Assembly (NCBI GenBank): GCA_040220415.1 | Contig: JAVJUV010000092.1 | Coordinates: 4,918 to 68,917, forward strand | Source: JAVJUV01 sp040220415 | Lineage (GTDB): Bacteria > Pseudomonadota > Alphaproteobacteria > Rhodobacterales > Rhodobacteraceae | Direction of reading: 5' to 3' | Length of the DNA: 64,000 nt | Part shown: piece after piece, positions 8,917-17,509 of the stretch | Layout of the letters: each line of letters opens with the position of its first letter | Position numbering within the stretch: position 1 is the stretch's first letter | Translations under genes and position numbers: made by a program | The notes under the pieces: generated by a model | What the model saw: only the letters and a program-made list of their open reading frames with translations | Database searches by the model: none | Told to the model about the DNA's origin: nothing

Positions 8917-9876
8917 TCAGAAGACCGGCTTGGAGAACTCGCTCATGTTGTCCTGGGTGATCTTCGGCGTGTCGAAGTAGTTCAGGAAGGGCACTTCCTT
9001 GCCTTCGAGGACGTCGATCGCCGTTTGCAATGCCGCCTCGGCGTCGTCGACCGGCGACTGGTAGATCGAGCCCCAGTAGTCGCCCGCTTCCATCGCCTCG
9101 TAGCCGACCGAGAAGTTGGTGGCGCCGACGAAGATGATGCCTTCGCGACCGGCGGCCTTGGCGGCGTTCAGCGCGCCCACGCCCATGTTGTCGTCGCCGG
9201 CATAGACGCCGTCGATGTCGTCGTACTGGACGAGGAAGGCCTCCATGACCTGCTGCGACTTCTCGCGGTTCCAGTCACCCGGCTGGGTGTCGAGCACGGT
9301 CACGTTCGGGCAGACCTCGGGCAGACGGTCTTCGAAGCCCTTGGCGCGTTCGATTGCCGTGGTGTAGCCGGGCTGGCCGGTGATGTGGACGACCTGGGCC
9401 TCGTCCTGGATGCCCATTTCCTTGAACTTGTCGCACATGATCTCGGCCGAGCGCGAGCCCTGCGTGATGTTGTCGGGGCCCGAGAAGGACTTGACGAAAT
9501 CGAAGCCGGCTTCGGCGATGTTCGAGTTGGTGACGATCACCGGAATGCCGGCGCTGTGCGCCTTGCGGACGGCGGGGATCACCGCTTCGCCATTGGTCGG
9601 CCAGATGATGATGGCGTCGACTTCCTGCTGGATGAGGTCTTCCATCTGCGCGATCTGGCGCGCGACGTCGCCGCCGGCGTCGAGCACGACGGTCTCGACC
9701 ATGTCGTTGGCCTCGGCCGCGGCGATGAAGGCTTTTTCGTAGGTCGTCTGGTAGCTGTCGACGCCCACGTTGTTCTGAGTGATGCCGATCTTGTAGCCAC
9801 CGTGGCTTTCGGCCTGTGCGACACCGGCCAGCGCGACGATCGCGGTTGTGGCTGCAAGTGCATTGCGAATTTTCAT
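8917..9876 (-). CDS. sugar-type (CUT2) ABC importer, periplasmic binding protein
   Basis: A 319-residue binding protein of the RbsB/XylF type (periplasmic-binding-protein-like fold I). The signal peptide MKIRNALAATTAIVALAGVA with cleavage near AQA-ES is clear. The mature protein shows the family pattern, with IIIWPTNGEAVIPAVRKA in lobe 1 and GVYAGDDNMGVGAL in lobe 2. I chose the ATG at 9876 because it gives the signal peptide and has GGGAGGAAA upstream; the frame extends further back but without protein character. It is the first gene of the leftward operon and is divergent from the winged-helix/solute-binding regulator. Confidence 0.92.
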   Translation of the reverse strand: MKIRNALAATTAIVALAGVAQAESHGGYKIGITQNNVGVDSYQTTYEKAFIAAAEANDMVETVVLDAGGDVARQIAQMEDLIQQEVDAIIIWPTNGEAVIPAVRKAHSAGIPVIVTNSNIAEAGFDFVKSFSGPDNITQGSRSAEIMCDKFKEMGIQDEAQVVHITGQPGYTTAIERAKGFEDRLPEVCPNVTVLDTQPGDWNREKSQQVMEAFLVQYDDIDGVYAGDDNMGVGALNAAKAAGREGIIFVGATNFSVGYEAMEAGDYWGSIYQSPVDDAEAALQTAIDVLEGKEVPFLNYFDTPKITQDNMSEFSKPVF

Positions 9877-10014
9877 TTGGGTTTCCTCCCGGATTGTCCC
9901 TGTTGCGGTCGTTGGTCCCGAGCGCCCCTCCCGGACGCATAAGCATCGCCCGGCACGCCGAACGAACTGAAGGCAAGTCTGCCCAGTTTCTCCGATCCGA
10001 AATGCACGTATTTT

Positions 10015-10082
10015 ATCCATTTTGGATGTTTTTGTATCCGTATTGGACTTTTTCGCGATATGCCAGAGTTGTCATTTTGGAC
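10015..10082 (+). promoter_or_regulatory. three operator-like repeats in the divergent control region
   Basis: Three related elements lie between the divergent operons: ATCCATTTTGGAT at 10015-10027 (a perfect inverted repeat, ATCCA-TTT-TGGAT), ATCCGTATTGGAC at 10036-10048, and TGTCATTTTGGAC at 10070-10082. The first two are centred 21 bp apart, two helical turns. They are AT-rich against a GC-rich background and lie just upstream of the regulator start at 10102, so they are candidate sites for that regulator. Binding is inferred. Confidence 0.5.
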
Positions 10083-10101
10083 ATTCTCGGAGGGCGTCAA
10101 C

Positions 10102-11925
10102 GTGACCGGCTCAGATCCATTCAAACTGAACAATTCGGAAAAACGTCTGGCAAGGCAAGAGGACAAGGGTTCAGGACCATCCATGAACGCGATGAGAGGA
10201 TATAGGCAATCCCAGCCGGTCGCGCCCGGGGCGAAGACCGAAATGCTGGAGGTTCTGTCCTTTCTGGAGGATTTCTGCGACGAGCTGGAAGACACCATCG
10301 ATCTTGTCTCGCCCAACCCGCATCTGCGCATGGCGCTGCATCTCTTGCAGGGGCATATCGACGCCAAGGTGGTCACGCCGACCTCGCTGATCAGCGCCAG
10401 CCGCGTGCCTTATGCGACGGCCAACCGCCGCATGAAGGAAATGGTGGACGCCGGGCTGATCGAGCAGCGTCCGCGCACCAAGAGCGGCAAGAGCTTTTCC
10501 ATGCACCCCAGCGAGAAGCTGCTGGCGCAGTGGATGCAGATGTCGGGGCGCATCCGGCGGCTGGCCGAAGCCCGGTTCGCCGCGCGGGCCGCCGACACCG
10601 AGGATTTCTACTTCGGCGGCAGCTATTCCGCGGCGCAATCGATTCCGCCGCTGAGAATCCGCACCGAGCCGATCAAGGTGGCGGGCGGCATTCGCGTGCT
10701 GGTGCACGGCGATCCGACGTTCATGGTGATGGAGAACCTGAAGCGGCAGTTCGAACAGGCCATCGGAACCCAGATCAACCAGCGGGCCTTTTCCATCGAC
10801 CGGCTGCGCGAGGAAGCCCTGCGCAACGCCGAGCGCAGCGCCAGCCGTTACGACATCATCGCGGTCGACCTGCCCTGGATCGGCGAGTTCGCGGAGAAGA
10901 ACGTGCTGATGCCGCTGGACGAGGCGATGGACGTGGCCCGGCTGGACCCGGCGGATTTTCACACCGCCGGATGGAAGGCGGCGCATTGGGGCGGCCGCGC
11001 CTATGGCGTCCCGGCCCAGACGACGCCGGAGCTGCTGTTCTACCGCCGGGATCTTTTCGCCGACGCCGGGCTGGAGCCGCCCGCAACGACGGACGCGCTG
11101 TTGAAAGCCGCAAGCGTGCTGCACGAACCGCGCCGGGGGCGTTACGGGATCGCCTGGAACGCCGCGCAGGGCACGGCGCTGGGGCATACGGTGCTGATGA
11201 CCATGGCCGATTTCGGCCAGCCGGTGCTGGACCTGCCGGAGATCGCGGGCGGGTTCGACACCGACCATCTGGCCGCCGGAGACTATCGCCCGACGCTGAA
11301 CACCGAGGCGGGTCTCCGCGCGGCGGAGTTCCTGCTGGAACTGCTGAAGTACTCGCCGCCCGACATCCTGTCGATGTCCTGGTACGAGCGCGTCAGACCC
11401 TATGCCGCCGGCAATATCGCGATGGCCTACGGCTATACGCTGCTGGCCCCCTATTTCGAGCTGGACGAGACATCGCCGGCCTGCGGGCAGACCGGATACC
11501 TGCCGCATCCCGCCGGACCGGGCGCGGACCCGGTCGCCCCGGTGGGCGGCTACGTGATGGGCATCCCGGCCAACCTGCCGCCCGAGCGGGTGCCGGCCGC
11601 CGGCGAGGCGCTGGCGAGGTGCACCTCGCCCGAGGCGCAGAAGCTGTACGTCCAGAACGGCAGCCGCACCAATCCGCGATATTCCGTCGGCGCCGATCCC
11701 GAGGTGCGCCGACTGTCGACCATCTTCGAGGCGGTCGACGGCATGTCATGGCGCGACGAGCTGCAATTCTGGCCGCGTCCGCCGATCCCGGAGATCGCCG
11801 GGATCATCAAGATTTGCGGCGAGGAATTCCACGACATGCTGCGCGGCATCCAGACGCCGGCCGAGACCTTGCGCCGTGCCCAGGAGCGGGCCGACGCGCT
11901 GATACGACCACCAGGGACAAAGTGA
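10102..11925 (+). CDS. winged-helix transcriptional regulator fused to a solute-binding-protein sensor domain
   Basis: A 607-residue protein with two parts. Residues about 45-155 look like a winged-helix DNA-binding region, with a recognition-type segment RVPYATANRRMKEMVDAGLI followed by a basic wing, RPRTKSGKS. Residues about 190-600 resemble a family 1 extracellular solute-binding protein (MalE/UgpB-like; WGGRAYGVPAQTTPELLFYR, LFADAGLEPP, MAYGYTLLAPYF). There is no signal peptide, so this domain should be a cytoplasmic ligand sensor. I chose GTG 10102, preceded by CGGAGGG at a 7-nt spacing, over upstream ATG 10060 and internal ATG 10183, which lack one. It is divergent from the CUT2 operon and 19 nt before the SDR gene, and so probably controls both. 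Confidence 0.8.
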   Translation: MTGSDPFKLNNSEKRLARQEDKGSGPSMNAMRGYRQSQPVAPGAKTEMLEVLSFLEDFCDELEDTIDLVSPNPHLRMALHLLQGHIDAKVVTPTSLISASRVPYATANRRMKEMVDAGLIEQRPRTKSGKSFSMHPSEKLLAQWMQMSGRIRRLAEARFAARAADTEDFYFGGSYSAAQSIPPLRIRTEPIKVAGGIRVLVHGDPTFMVMENLKRQFEQAIGTQINQRAFSIDRLREEALRNAERSASRYDIIAVDLPWIGEFAEKNVLMPLDEAMDVARLDPADFHTAGWKAAHWGGRAYGVPAQTTPELLFYRRDLFADAGLEPPATTDALLKAASVLHEPRRGRYGIAWNAAQGTALGHTVLMTMADFGQPVLDLPEIAGGFDTDHLAAGDYRPTLNTEAGLRAAEFLLELLKYSPPDILSMSWYERVRPYAAGNIAMAYGYTLLAPYFELDETSPACGQTGYLPHPAGPGADPVAPVGGYVMGIPANLPPERVPAAGEALARCTSPEAQKLYVQNGSRTNPRYSVGADPEVRRLSTIFEAVDGMSWRDELQFWPRPPIPEIAGIIKICGEEFHDMLRGIQTPAETLRRAQERADALIRPPGTK

Positions 11926-11944
11926 TACGAGGAGGAGACGAAAA

Positions 11945-12751
11945 ATGGACCCCAATCGCCTGAAAGGTAAGAACCTCCTGATCACCGGCGCCGCCCGCGG
12001 CATGGGCGCCGCCAATGCCGAGCATTTCGCTGAACAGGGTGCGAATGTCTGCCTGGGCGACCTGAACCTGGACGAGGCGCAGGAGGTGGCCGACCGCATC
12101 AACGAACGCGGCAACGGCAAGGCGATCGCCGTGAGAATGGACGTGACCAAGCGCGAGGACAACGCCGCCGCGGTCGCCGCCGTCGTCGATGCCTTCGGCG
12201 AGATCAACGTGGGTCTTTTCAACGCGGGGCTGAACAAGCCGCGCTTCTTCATGGACATCGACGAGGACAACTGGGACCTGATCATGGACGTGAACACCAA
12301 GGCGATGTGGCTTGGCATGCAGGAGACCGCGCGCCAGATGATCGCGCAGGGCAAGCGCGATTATCCCTACAAACTGATCAACGTGGGCAGCATCGCGTCG
12401 CGCAAGCCGCTGGTGGACGTCACGGTCTATTGCACCTCGAAATACGGCTGCCTGGCGCTGACCCATTGCGGCGCGATCGCGCTGTCGGAGCACAACATCA
12501 CGGTCAACGGCTATGCCCCCGGCGTGGTGGTCACGCCGCTTTGGGAGCAACTGGACAAGGATCTGGTCGATATCGGCTTCAAGGAGCGCGAAGGCCAGGC
12601 CTATGACGACATCGTCCGCGATGCCCTGCAGATCAAGCGCGTGTCCTATCCCGAGGACGTCCAGGGCACCGCCGCCTTCCTGGCAAGCGGCGACAGCGAC
12701 TACATGACGGGTCAGATGATCCATATCGATGGCGGCTGGTGCATCCAGTAA
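11945..12751 (+). CDS. short-chain dehydrogenase/reductase (SDR)
   Basis: A 268-residue classical SDR with cofactor motif TGAARGMG, catalytic Ser in NVGSIAS, and YCTSK. The usual NNAG is FNAG here (GLFNAGLNKP). A strong AGGAGG ribosome site precedes the ATG. It is a close paralogue of the SDR at 8032-8829, and the pair brackets the regulator, one on each arm of the divergent locus. It probably carries out an alcohol/ketone step on the imported compound or its stereoisomer; the substrate is unknown. Confidence 0.9.
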   Translation: MDPNRLKGKNLLITGAARGMGAANAEHFAEQGANVCLGDLNLDEAQEVADRINERGNGKAIAVRMDVTKREDNAAAVAAVVDAFGEINVGLFNAGLNKPRFFMDIDEDNWDLIMDVNTKAMWLGMQETARQMIAQGKRDYPYKLINVGSIASRKPLVDVTVYCTSKYGCLALTHCGAIALSEHNITVNGYAPGVVVTPLWEQLDKDLVDIGFKEREGQAYDDIVRDALQIKRVSYPEDVQGTAAFLASGDSDYMTGQMIHIDGGWCIQ

Positions 12752-12818
12752 GCCACTGATTTTTAACGTAAGATGAACATGAAACGGGTGCGAGCGACCG
12801 CATCCGGGGGAGGACACC

Positions 12819-14117
12819 ATGTCTCGCGCACTTATGCCCAACCTGCTGACGCCGCAGGATCTGCAACCGAACTGGGAATGGCAGGGCCGGATACCCGCCT
12901 GGGGTCACAACTCGGTCGATTTCGAACGCCGGATCGACCATGACCGCCTGCGCCGCTATCGACTGGCCCGCACGCGCCAGGCCTTGCAGAACTCGAAGGC
13001 GGGCACGCTGCTGCTGTTCGACGTCAACAACATCCGCTACGTCTCGGCGACGAAGATCGGCGAGTGGGAACGGGACAAGATGTGCCGGTTCTGCCTCTTG
13101 ACCGGCGACGACAGCCCCTATGTGTGGGACTTCGGCTCGGCGGCGATGCATCACAAGAAATATTCCGACTGGCTGGAGCCCGACCATTGCCTGGCCGGCG
13201 TGGTGGGGATGCGCGGCACGATCCCGCCCGAGTTCGGGCTGATGAAGAAGTATGCGCACCAGATCGCGGGGCTGATCCGTGACGCCGGCATGGCCGACAT
13301 GCCAGTGGGCGTGGACTATGCCGAGACCGCGATGTTCCACGCGCTTCAGGAGGAAGGGCTGAACATCGTCGACGGCCAGCAGATCATGCTGGCGGCGCGC
13401 GAGATCAAGAACTGGGACGAGATCCAGCTGCTGACGCAGGCGGCCAGCATGGTCGATGGCGTCTATCACATGATCTACGAGGAGCTGAAGCCGGGCATCC
13501 GCGAGAACGACATCGTGGCGATGTCGAACAAGATGCTTTACGAGATGGGGTCCGACGACGTCGAGGCGATCAACGCGATCTCGGGAGAGCGCTGCAACCC
13601 GCATCCGCACAACTTCACCGACCGGTATTTCCGGCCCGGCGACCAGGCGTTCTTCGACATTCTTCAATCCTATCAGGGCTATAGAACCTGTTATTACCGC
13701 ACGTTCAACATCGGCCGCGCGACGCCGGCGCAGAACGACGCCTATGTGAAGGCGCGGGAATGGATCGACGCCTCGATCGCGATGATCAAGCCCGGGGTAT
13801 CGACCGACAAGGTCGCCGCGGTCTGGCCCAAGGCCGAGGAGTTCGGGTTTCCGAACGAGGACGCGGCTTTCGGACTGCAATTCGGGCACGGGCTGGGGCT
13901 GGCGCTGCACGAGCGTCCGATCATCAGCCGCGCGGTCAGCCTGGACCACCCGATGGAGATCCAGACCGGGATGGTCTTCGCGCTGGAGACCTATTGCCCG
14001 GCCGCCGACGGCTATTCGGCCGCGCGGATCGAGGAAGAGGTCGTCGTGACCGAAACCGGCTGCGAGGTGATCTCGCTGTTCCCGGCCGAAGATCTGCCTA
14101 TCGCCAACCGCTACTGA
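12819..14117 (+). CDS. M24 (prolidase/creatinase-fold) family protein with an altered metal site
   Basis: A 432-residue two-domain protein: an N-terminal creatinase-like domain and a C-terminal pita-bread domain of the M24 family (Xaa-Pro peptidases, creatinase, DMSP lyase DddP). By eye, the metal ligands Asp (QAFFDILQ), His (FGHGLGLALHERP), Glu (FALETYCP) and Glu (RIEEEVVV) are present. The second Asp of the usual D-x10-D pair is Cys in YRTCYYRTFNIG. That points to an altered or absent metal centre, as in creatinase, and makes ordinary peptidase activity doubtful. A GGGGGAGG ribosome site precedes the ATG. It lies between an SDR and the E1 genes, so a role in the same pathway is likely. It is not a clear DddP. 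Confidence 0.75.
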   Translation: MSRALMPNLLTPQDLQPNWEWQGRIPAWGHNSVDFERRIDHDRLRRYRLARTRQALQNSKAGTLLLFDVNNIRYVSATKIGEWERDKMCRFCLLTGDDSPYVWDFGSAAMHHKKYSDWLEPDHCLAGVVGMRGTIPPEFGLMKKYAHQIAGLIRDAGMADMPVGVDYAETAMFHALQEEGLNIVDGQQIMLAAREIKNWDEIQLLTQAASMVDGVYHMIYEELKPGIRENDIVAMSNKMLYEMGSDDVEAINAISGERCNPHPHNFTDRYFRPGDQAFFDILQSYQGYRTCYYRTFNIGRATPAQNDAYVKAREWIDASIAMIKPGVSTDKVAAVWPKAEEFGFPNEDAAFGLQFGHGLGLALHERPIISRAVSLDHPMEIQTGMVFALETYCPAADGYSAARIEEEVVVTETGCEVISLFPAEDLPIANRY

Positions 14118-14194
14118 TTGGCGGTCAAGTTCCGTCCCGCGGTGCCTCCCTGCCGTGGGGCGGAGCCTTGCCCGACACGCCCACGAGGATGATC

Positions 14195-15190
14195 ATGGCC
14201 AAGACCAAGACAAACACCGAAGATTATCTGCGGATGTACCGCCAGATGGTGCGAATCCGCACGTTCGAGGACAACGCGAACCAGTTGTACCTGTCGGCGA
14301 AGATGCCCGGCCTGACGCATATGTATTCCGGCGAGGAAGCCGTCGCCGTGGGCATCTGCGAGGCGCTGACCGATGACGACCGCATCACCTCGACCCACCG
14401 GGGGCACGGGCATTGCGTCGCCAAGGGCGCCGAGTTCAAGGCGATGTTCTGCGAGCTTCTGGGCAAGGAAGAGGGCTATTGCCGGGGCAAGGGCGGCTCG
14501 ATGCATATCGCCGACCAGAGCCACGGCAACCTGGGCGCCAACGCCATCGTCGGCGGGTCGATGGGGATCGCCACGGGTGCCGCGCTGAGGGCCAAGCTGC
14601 AGGGATCGGATGATGTGACCGTCTGCTTTTTCGGCGACGGGGCGACCGCGCAGGGGCTGATGTACGAGGTCATGAACATGGCGGCGCTCTGGAAGTTGCC
14701 GGTGATCTATGCCTGCGAGAACAACGGGTATTCGGAATACACCAAGACCGAGGAGATCGCCGCCGGGTCGATCACGGCGCGGGCCGAAGCCTTCGGGATC
14801 GAGGCGCACCAGGTCGACGGCCAGGACGTGCTGGCGGTCAACGACCTGGCGCAGAAGCTGGTGGCGCGCGCGAGGAAGGGCGAAGGCCCGTTCTTCGTCG
14901 AACTGAAGACCTATCGCTATCACGGCCACCACGTGGGCGACATCAACCGGGAATACTATCGCTCGAAGGAAGAAGAGCAGGACTGGAAGGAGAACCGCGA
15001 TCCGATCATCCGGATGCGGTCATGGCTGGTCGACGAAGGGATCGCGACGGAAGACGAGATCGAGGCGATGAACGCCGAGATCAGGAAGGATGCCGCCGAT
15101 GCCGTCGAATATGCACTGAAAGCGCCCTACCCCGATGCGGACGAAGTCGACATGCACGTCTTCACCGATATCGAACACGCCTGCGCCTGA
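14195..15190 (+). CDS. thiamine-dependent 2-oxoacid/acetoin dehydrogenase E1 alpha subunit
   Basis: A 331-residue E1 alpha subunit of the pyruvate/acetoin dehydrogenase type. The thiamine diphosphate motif runs from GDGA (147-150) to ENN (175-177). Segments STHRGHGHCVAKG (66-78), YCRGKGGSMHIAD and LGANAIVGG are those I associate with acetoin dehydrogenase AcoA rather than with housekeeping PDH. I chose ATG 14195 because GAGG lies 6 nt before it; an ATG 6 nt upstream is also in frame. It is followed 10 nt later by E1 beta. No dihydrolipoamide dehydrogenase (E3) gene is in the window. Confidence 0.88.
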   Translation: MAKTKTNTEDYLRMYRQMVRIRTFEDNANQLYLSAKMPGLTHMYSGEEAVAVGICEALTDDDRITSTHRGHGHCVAKGAEFKAMFCELLGKEEGYCRGKGGSMHIADQSHGNLGANAIVGGSMGIATGAALRAKLQGSDDVTVCFFGDGATAQGLMYEVMNMAALWKLPVIYACENNGYSEYTKTEEIAAGSITARAEAFGIEAHQVDGQDVLAVNDLAQKLVARARKGEGPFFVELKTYRYHGHHVGDINREYYRSKEEEQDWKENRDPIIRMRSWLVDEGIATEDEIEAMNAEIRKDAADAVEYALKAPYPDADEVDMHVFTDIEHACA

Positions 15191-15200
15191 GGAGAGAGAG

Positions 15201-16196
15201 ATGAGAGAGATTACCCTGTCCCAGGCCGTGAACGAGGCGCTTGCCGAAGAGATGCGTCGCGACGAGACGGTCTTCATCCTGGGCGAGGACGTGGCCGAGG
15301 CCGGCACGCCGTTCAAGGTGCTGTCGGGTCTGGTCGAGGAATTCGGCACCGGGCGCGTGATCGACACGCCGATCGCCGAGCCGGGCTTCATGGGGATCGC
15401 CGTGGGTGCCGCGATGACGGGGGCGCGGCCCGTGGTCGACCTGATGTTCGGGGATTTCCTGTTCCTGATCATGGATCAGCTGTGCAACCAGGCCGCCAAG
15501 ACGCATTACATGTCGGGCGGCAAGCTGAACGTGCCCCTGGTGTTGCGCACCAACCTGGGCGCGACCCGCCGCTCGGCGGCGCAGCACAGCCAGTCGCTGC
15601 ATGCGCTTGTCGCACATATTCCGGGGCTGAAGGTCGCCCTGCCCTCGTCGGCCTACGAGGCAAAGGGGCTGATGAAGACCGCGATCCGTGACGACAACCC
15701 GGTGGTGATCTTCGAAGACAAGCTGATGTACCAGGAGAAGGCCCCGGTGCCGGAAGAGGAGTTCCTGATCCCTTTCGGCAAGGCGAACGTGCTGCGCGAG
15801 GGAACCGACGTCACGCTGATCGGCACGTCGTCGATGGTGCAGGTCTGCACGAAGGCGGCCGAGATGCTGGCCGCCGAGGGCATCAGCGCCGAGGTGATCG
15901 ACCCCAGGACCATCGTGCCCCTGGACGAGGCGACGCTGCTGGCTTCGGCCAGGAAGACCAGCCGGGTGATCGTCGTCGACGAGGGCCACCAGAGTTTCGG
16001 CGTGACCGGCGAGATCGCCGCCCGGATCAACGAGAAGGCGTTCTATCACCTGGATGCGCCGGTTCTGAGGATGGGGGCGATGGATGTGCCGGTGCCGTTC
16101 TCGCCCGCGCTGGAGGACATCACCGTGCCGACGCCCGGTGGCGTCGCCGACAAGGCCCGCCTGCTGGTGGCGGGGGAGATGATACATGCCGCTTGA
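15201..16196 (+). CDS. thiamine-dependent 2-oxoacid/acetoin dehydrogenase E1 beta subunit
   Basis: A 331-residue E1 beta subunit that forms the alpha2beta2 decarboxylase or acyloin-cleaving component with the preceding gene. Typical features are VFILGEDVAEAGTPFKV near the N terminus, DTPIAEPGFMGIAVGAA, and the C-terminal transketolase domain with VIDPRTIVPLD and VVDEGHQSFGVTGEIAA. A purine-rich GGAGAGAGAG precedes the ATG. Its 3' end overlaps the lipoyl-protein gene by 11 nt, so the three are translationally linked. Confidence 0.9.
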   Translation: MREITLSQAVNEALAEEMRRDETVFILGEDVAEAGTPFKVLSGLVEEFGTGRVIDTPIAEPGFMGIAVGAAMTGARPVVDLMFGDFLFLIMDQLCNQAAKTHYMSGGKLNVPLVLRTNLGATRRSAAQHSQSLHALVAHIPGLKVALPSSAYEAKGLMKTAIRDDNPVVIFEDKLMYQEKAPVPEEEFLIPFGKANVLREGTDVTLIGTSSMVQVCTKAAEMLAAEGISAEVIDPRTIVPLDEATLLASARKTSRVIVVDEGHQSFGVTGEIAARINEKAFYHLDAPVLRMGAMDVPVPFSPALEDITVPTPGGVADKARLLVAGEMIHAA

Positions 16197-17493
16197 CGTC
16201 ATCATGCCCGCGCTGGGGATGGCGCAGGAGACCGGCGTGATCGTGGCCTGGCACAAGAAACCGGGCGACGCGGTCGCCGAGGGCGATGTGCTGTTCGAGG
16301 TCGAGACCGACAAGGCGACGATGGAGGTCGAGGCTCAGGCTGCGGGGTATCTGTCGTGCGTCACCGCCCGGGAAGGCGACGAAGTGCCGGTGGGAGACGT
16401 GATCGCCCGGATCAGCGACAACGCCGACGAACCGGCAGAGGCCGCACCGGACACCGATGCGCCCGACCTGGCGGACGGGTTGCCGGATGGGCAAGAGGTC
16501 ATCATGCCGACGCTGGGCATGGCGCAGGACAGCGGGCTGCTGGTCGGCTGGCTGGTCGAGGCGGGCGCGGCGGTCGCCGCCGACGATCCGTTGTTCGAGG
16601 TCGAGACGGACAAGAGCACCGTCGAAGTGCCAGCGGGGGTGGACGGCTATCTTGCCGCGTGCCTTGCCCGGCCGGGCGACGAGGTGCCGACCGGTCAGGT
16701 CATCGCCATCGTCAGCGCCGAGCGCCCACAGTCGCCCGTGATGCGCGGCATGGCCGAAGGCGCGCCGCCGCCGCAGAAGGCGGACGCCGAGGCGCCGGCG
16801 GCAAAGCCGGTTCCGGCACCGGAAGGCCCGCCCGCCGCGGCATCCGCCGTCCGGCCCGCCGCCGATCCGTCGGGGCGACTTCTGGCCTCGCCCAAGGCGC
16901 GGCGGCTGGCGTTGGAACAGGGGCTGGACCTTGGCCGCCTGGCCGAGGCCGGGTATCCCCAGCCCTATCATGCGAAGGACATCGAGACGCTGAAGGCGTT
17001 GCCTGCCGACACCGCGCCCGGCTCGGCGACCGCGCCTGCCGCAGCGGCGGCGTCGATGCATCTGACCGCCGAGATTCCGGCCGAAGGCTTCAGCGCCTTC
17101 GCCGCCTGGGCCGCGAAGGAGGCCGGGCTGGACGATGCCGGGGCGCTGATGGCGGCCCTTGCCGGGAACTGCCTGAGCGATACATCCTGCGTAGTGGCGC
17201 TGGACGCCTTCGGCACGCGGCGGCTTTACGCCGTCGTCCCCGGCGCGCTGGGCGGCACGACGCAGGCCGAGGACGCGGCACCCGACCTGATCCTGCGGGA
17301 TCTGCGGATGACGCGCATCACCGGGCTGCGGCTTGGCGCCGAGGAAGCGCCCGTGCTGTCGCTTGCCAGCGCCGGGGCGGGACTGGCCTTGACGCTGGAA
17401 TGCGCGCCGGGCCGGATGTCGCCCGACGCCGCCCTGTCGCTTCTATCCGATTTCGCGGGACGGCTGGAGCAACCGCTTCGCCACCTGCTTTGA
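16186..17493 (+). CDS. E2-like protein: two lipoyl domains, E3-binding domain, degenerate catalytic domain
   Basis: A 435-residue protein with two lipoyl domains (lipoylated Lys43 in ETDKATMEV and Lys143 in ETDKSTVEV), an Ala/Pro-rich linker, and a peripheral E3-binding domain at about 232-270 (LLASPKARRLALEQGLDLG). The tail (about 285-435) is the size of a shortened acyltransferase domain, but no HxxxDG-type active site is visible, so it cannot be a working E2 core. It probably supplies the swinging arms to the E1 pair, while the separate gene at 18973-19848 supplies catalysis. It overlaps the E1 beta gene and is followed by the aldehyde dehydrogenase. Confidence 0.85.
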   Translation: MPLDVIMPALGMAQETGVIVAWHKKPGDAVAEGDVLFEVETDKATMEVEAQAAGYLSCVTAREGDEVPVGDVIARISDNADEPAEAAPDTDAPDLADGLPDGQEVIMPTLGMAQDSGLLVGWLVEAGAAVAADDPLFEVETDKSTVEVPAGVDGYLAACLARPGDEVPTGQVIAIVSAERPQSPVMRGMAEGAPPPQKADAEAPAAKPVPAPEGPPAAASAVRPAADPSGRLLASPKARRLALEQGLDLGRLAEAGYPQPYHAKDIETLKALPADTAPGSATAPAAAAASMHLTAEIPAEGFSAFAAWAAKEAGLDDAGALMAALAGNCLSDTSCVVALDAFGTRRLYAVVPGALGGTTQAEDAAPDLILRDLRMTRITGLRLGAEEAPVLSLASAGAGLALTLECAPGRMSPDAALSLLSDFAGRLEQPLRHLL

Positions 17494-17509
17494 GACAAGG
17501 ATCAACACC

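Noticed and set aside
12819..14117. DMSP lyase DddP
   Set aside because: The fold family is right, but the residues around the metal site and the N-terminal region do not match DddP as I know it, and the second Asp ligand is Cys. I kept the general M24 call.
14195..16196. Housekeeping pyruvate dehydrogenase E1
   Set aside because: The context (importer, SDRs, ALDH, no E3) and the AcoA-like segments favour a dedicated catabolic enzyme; housekeeping PDH genes normally sit with an ordinary E2 and E3.
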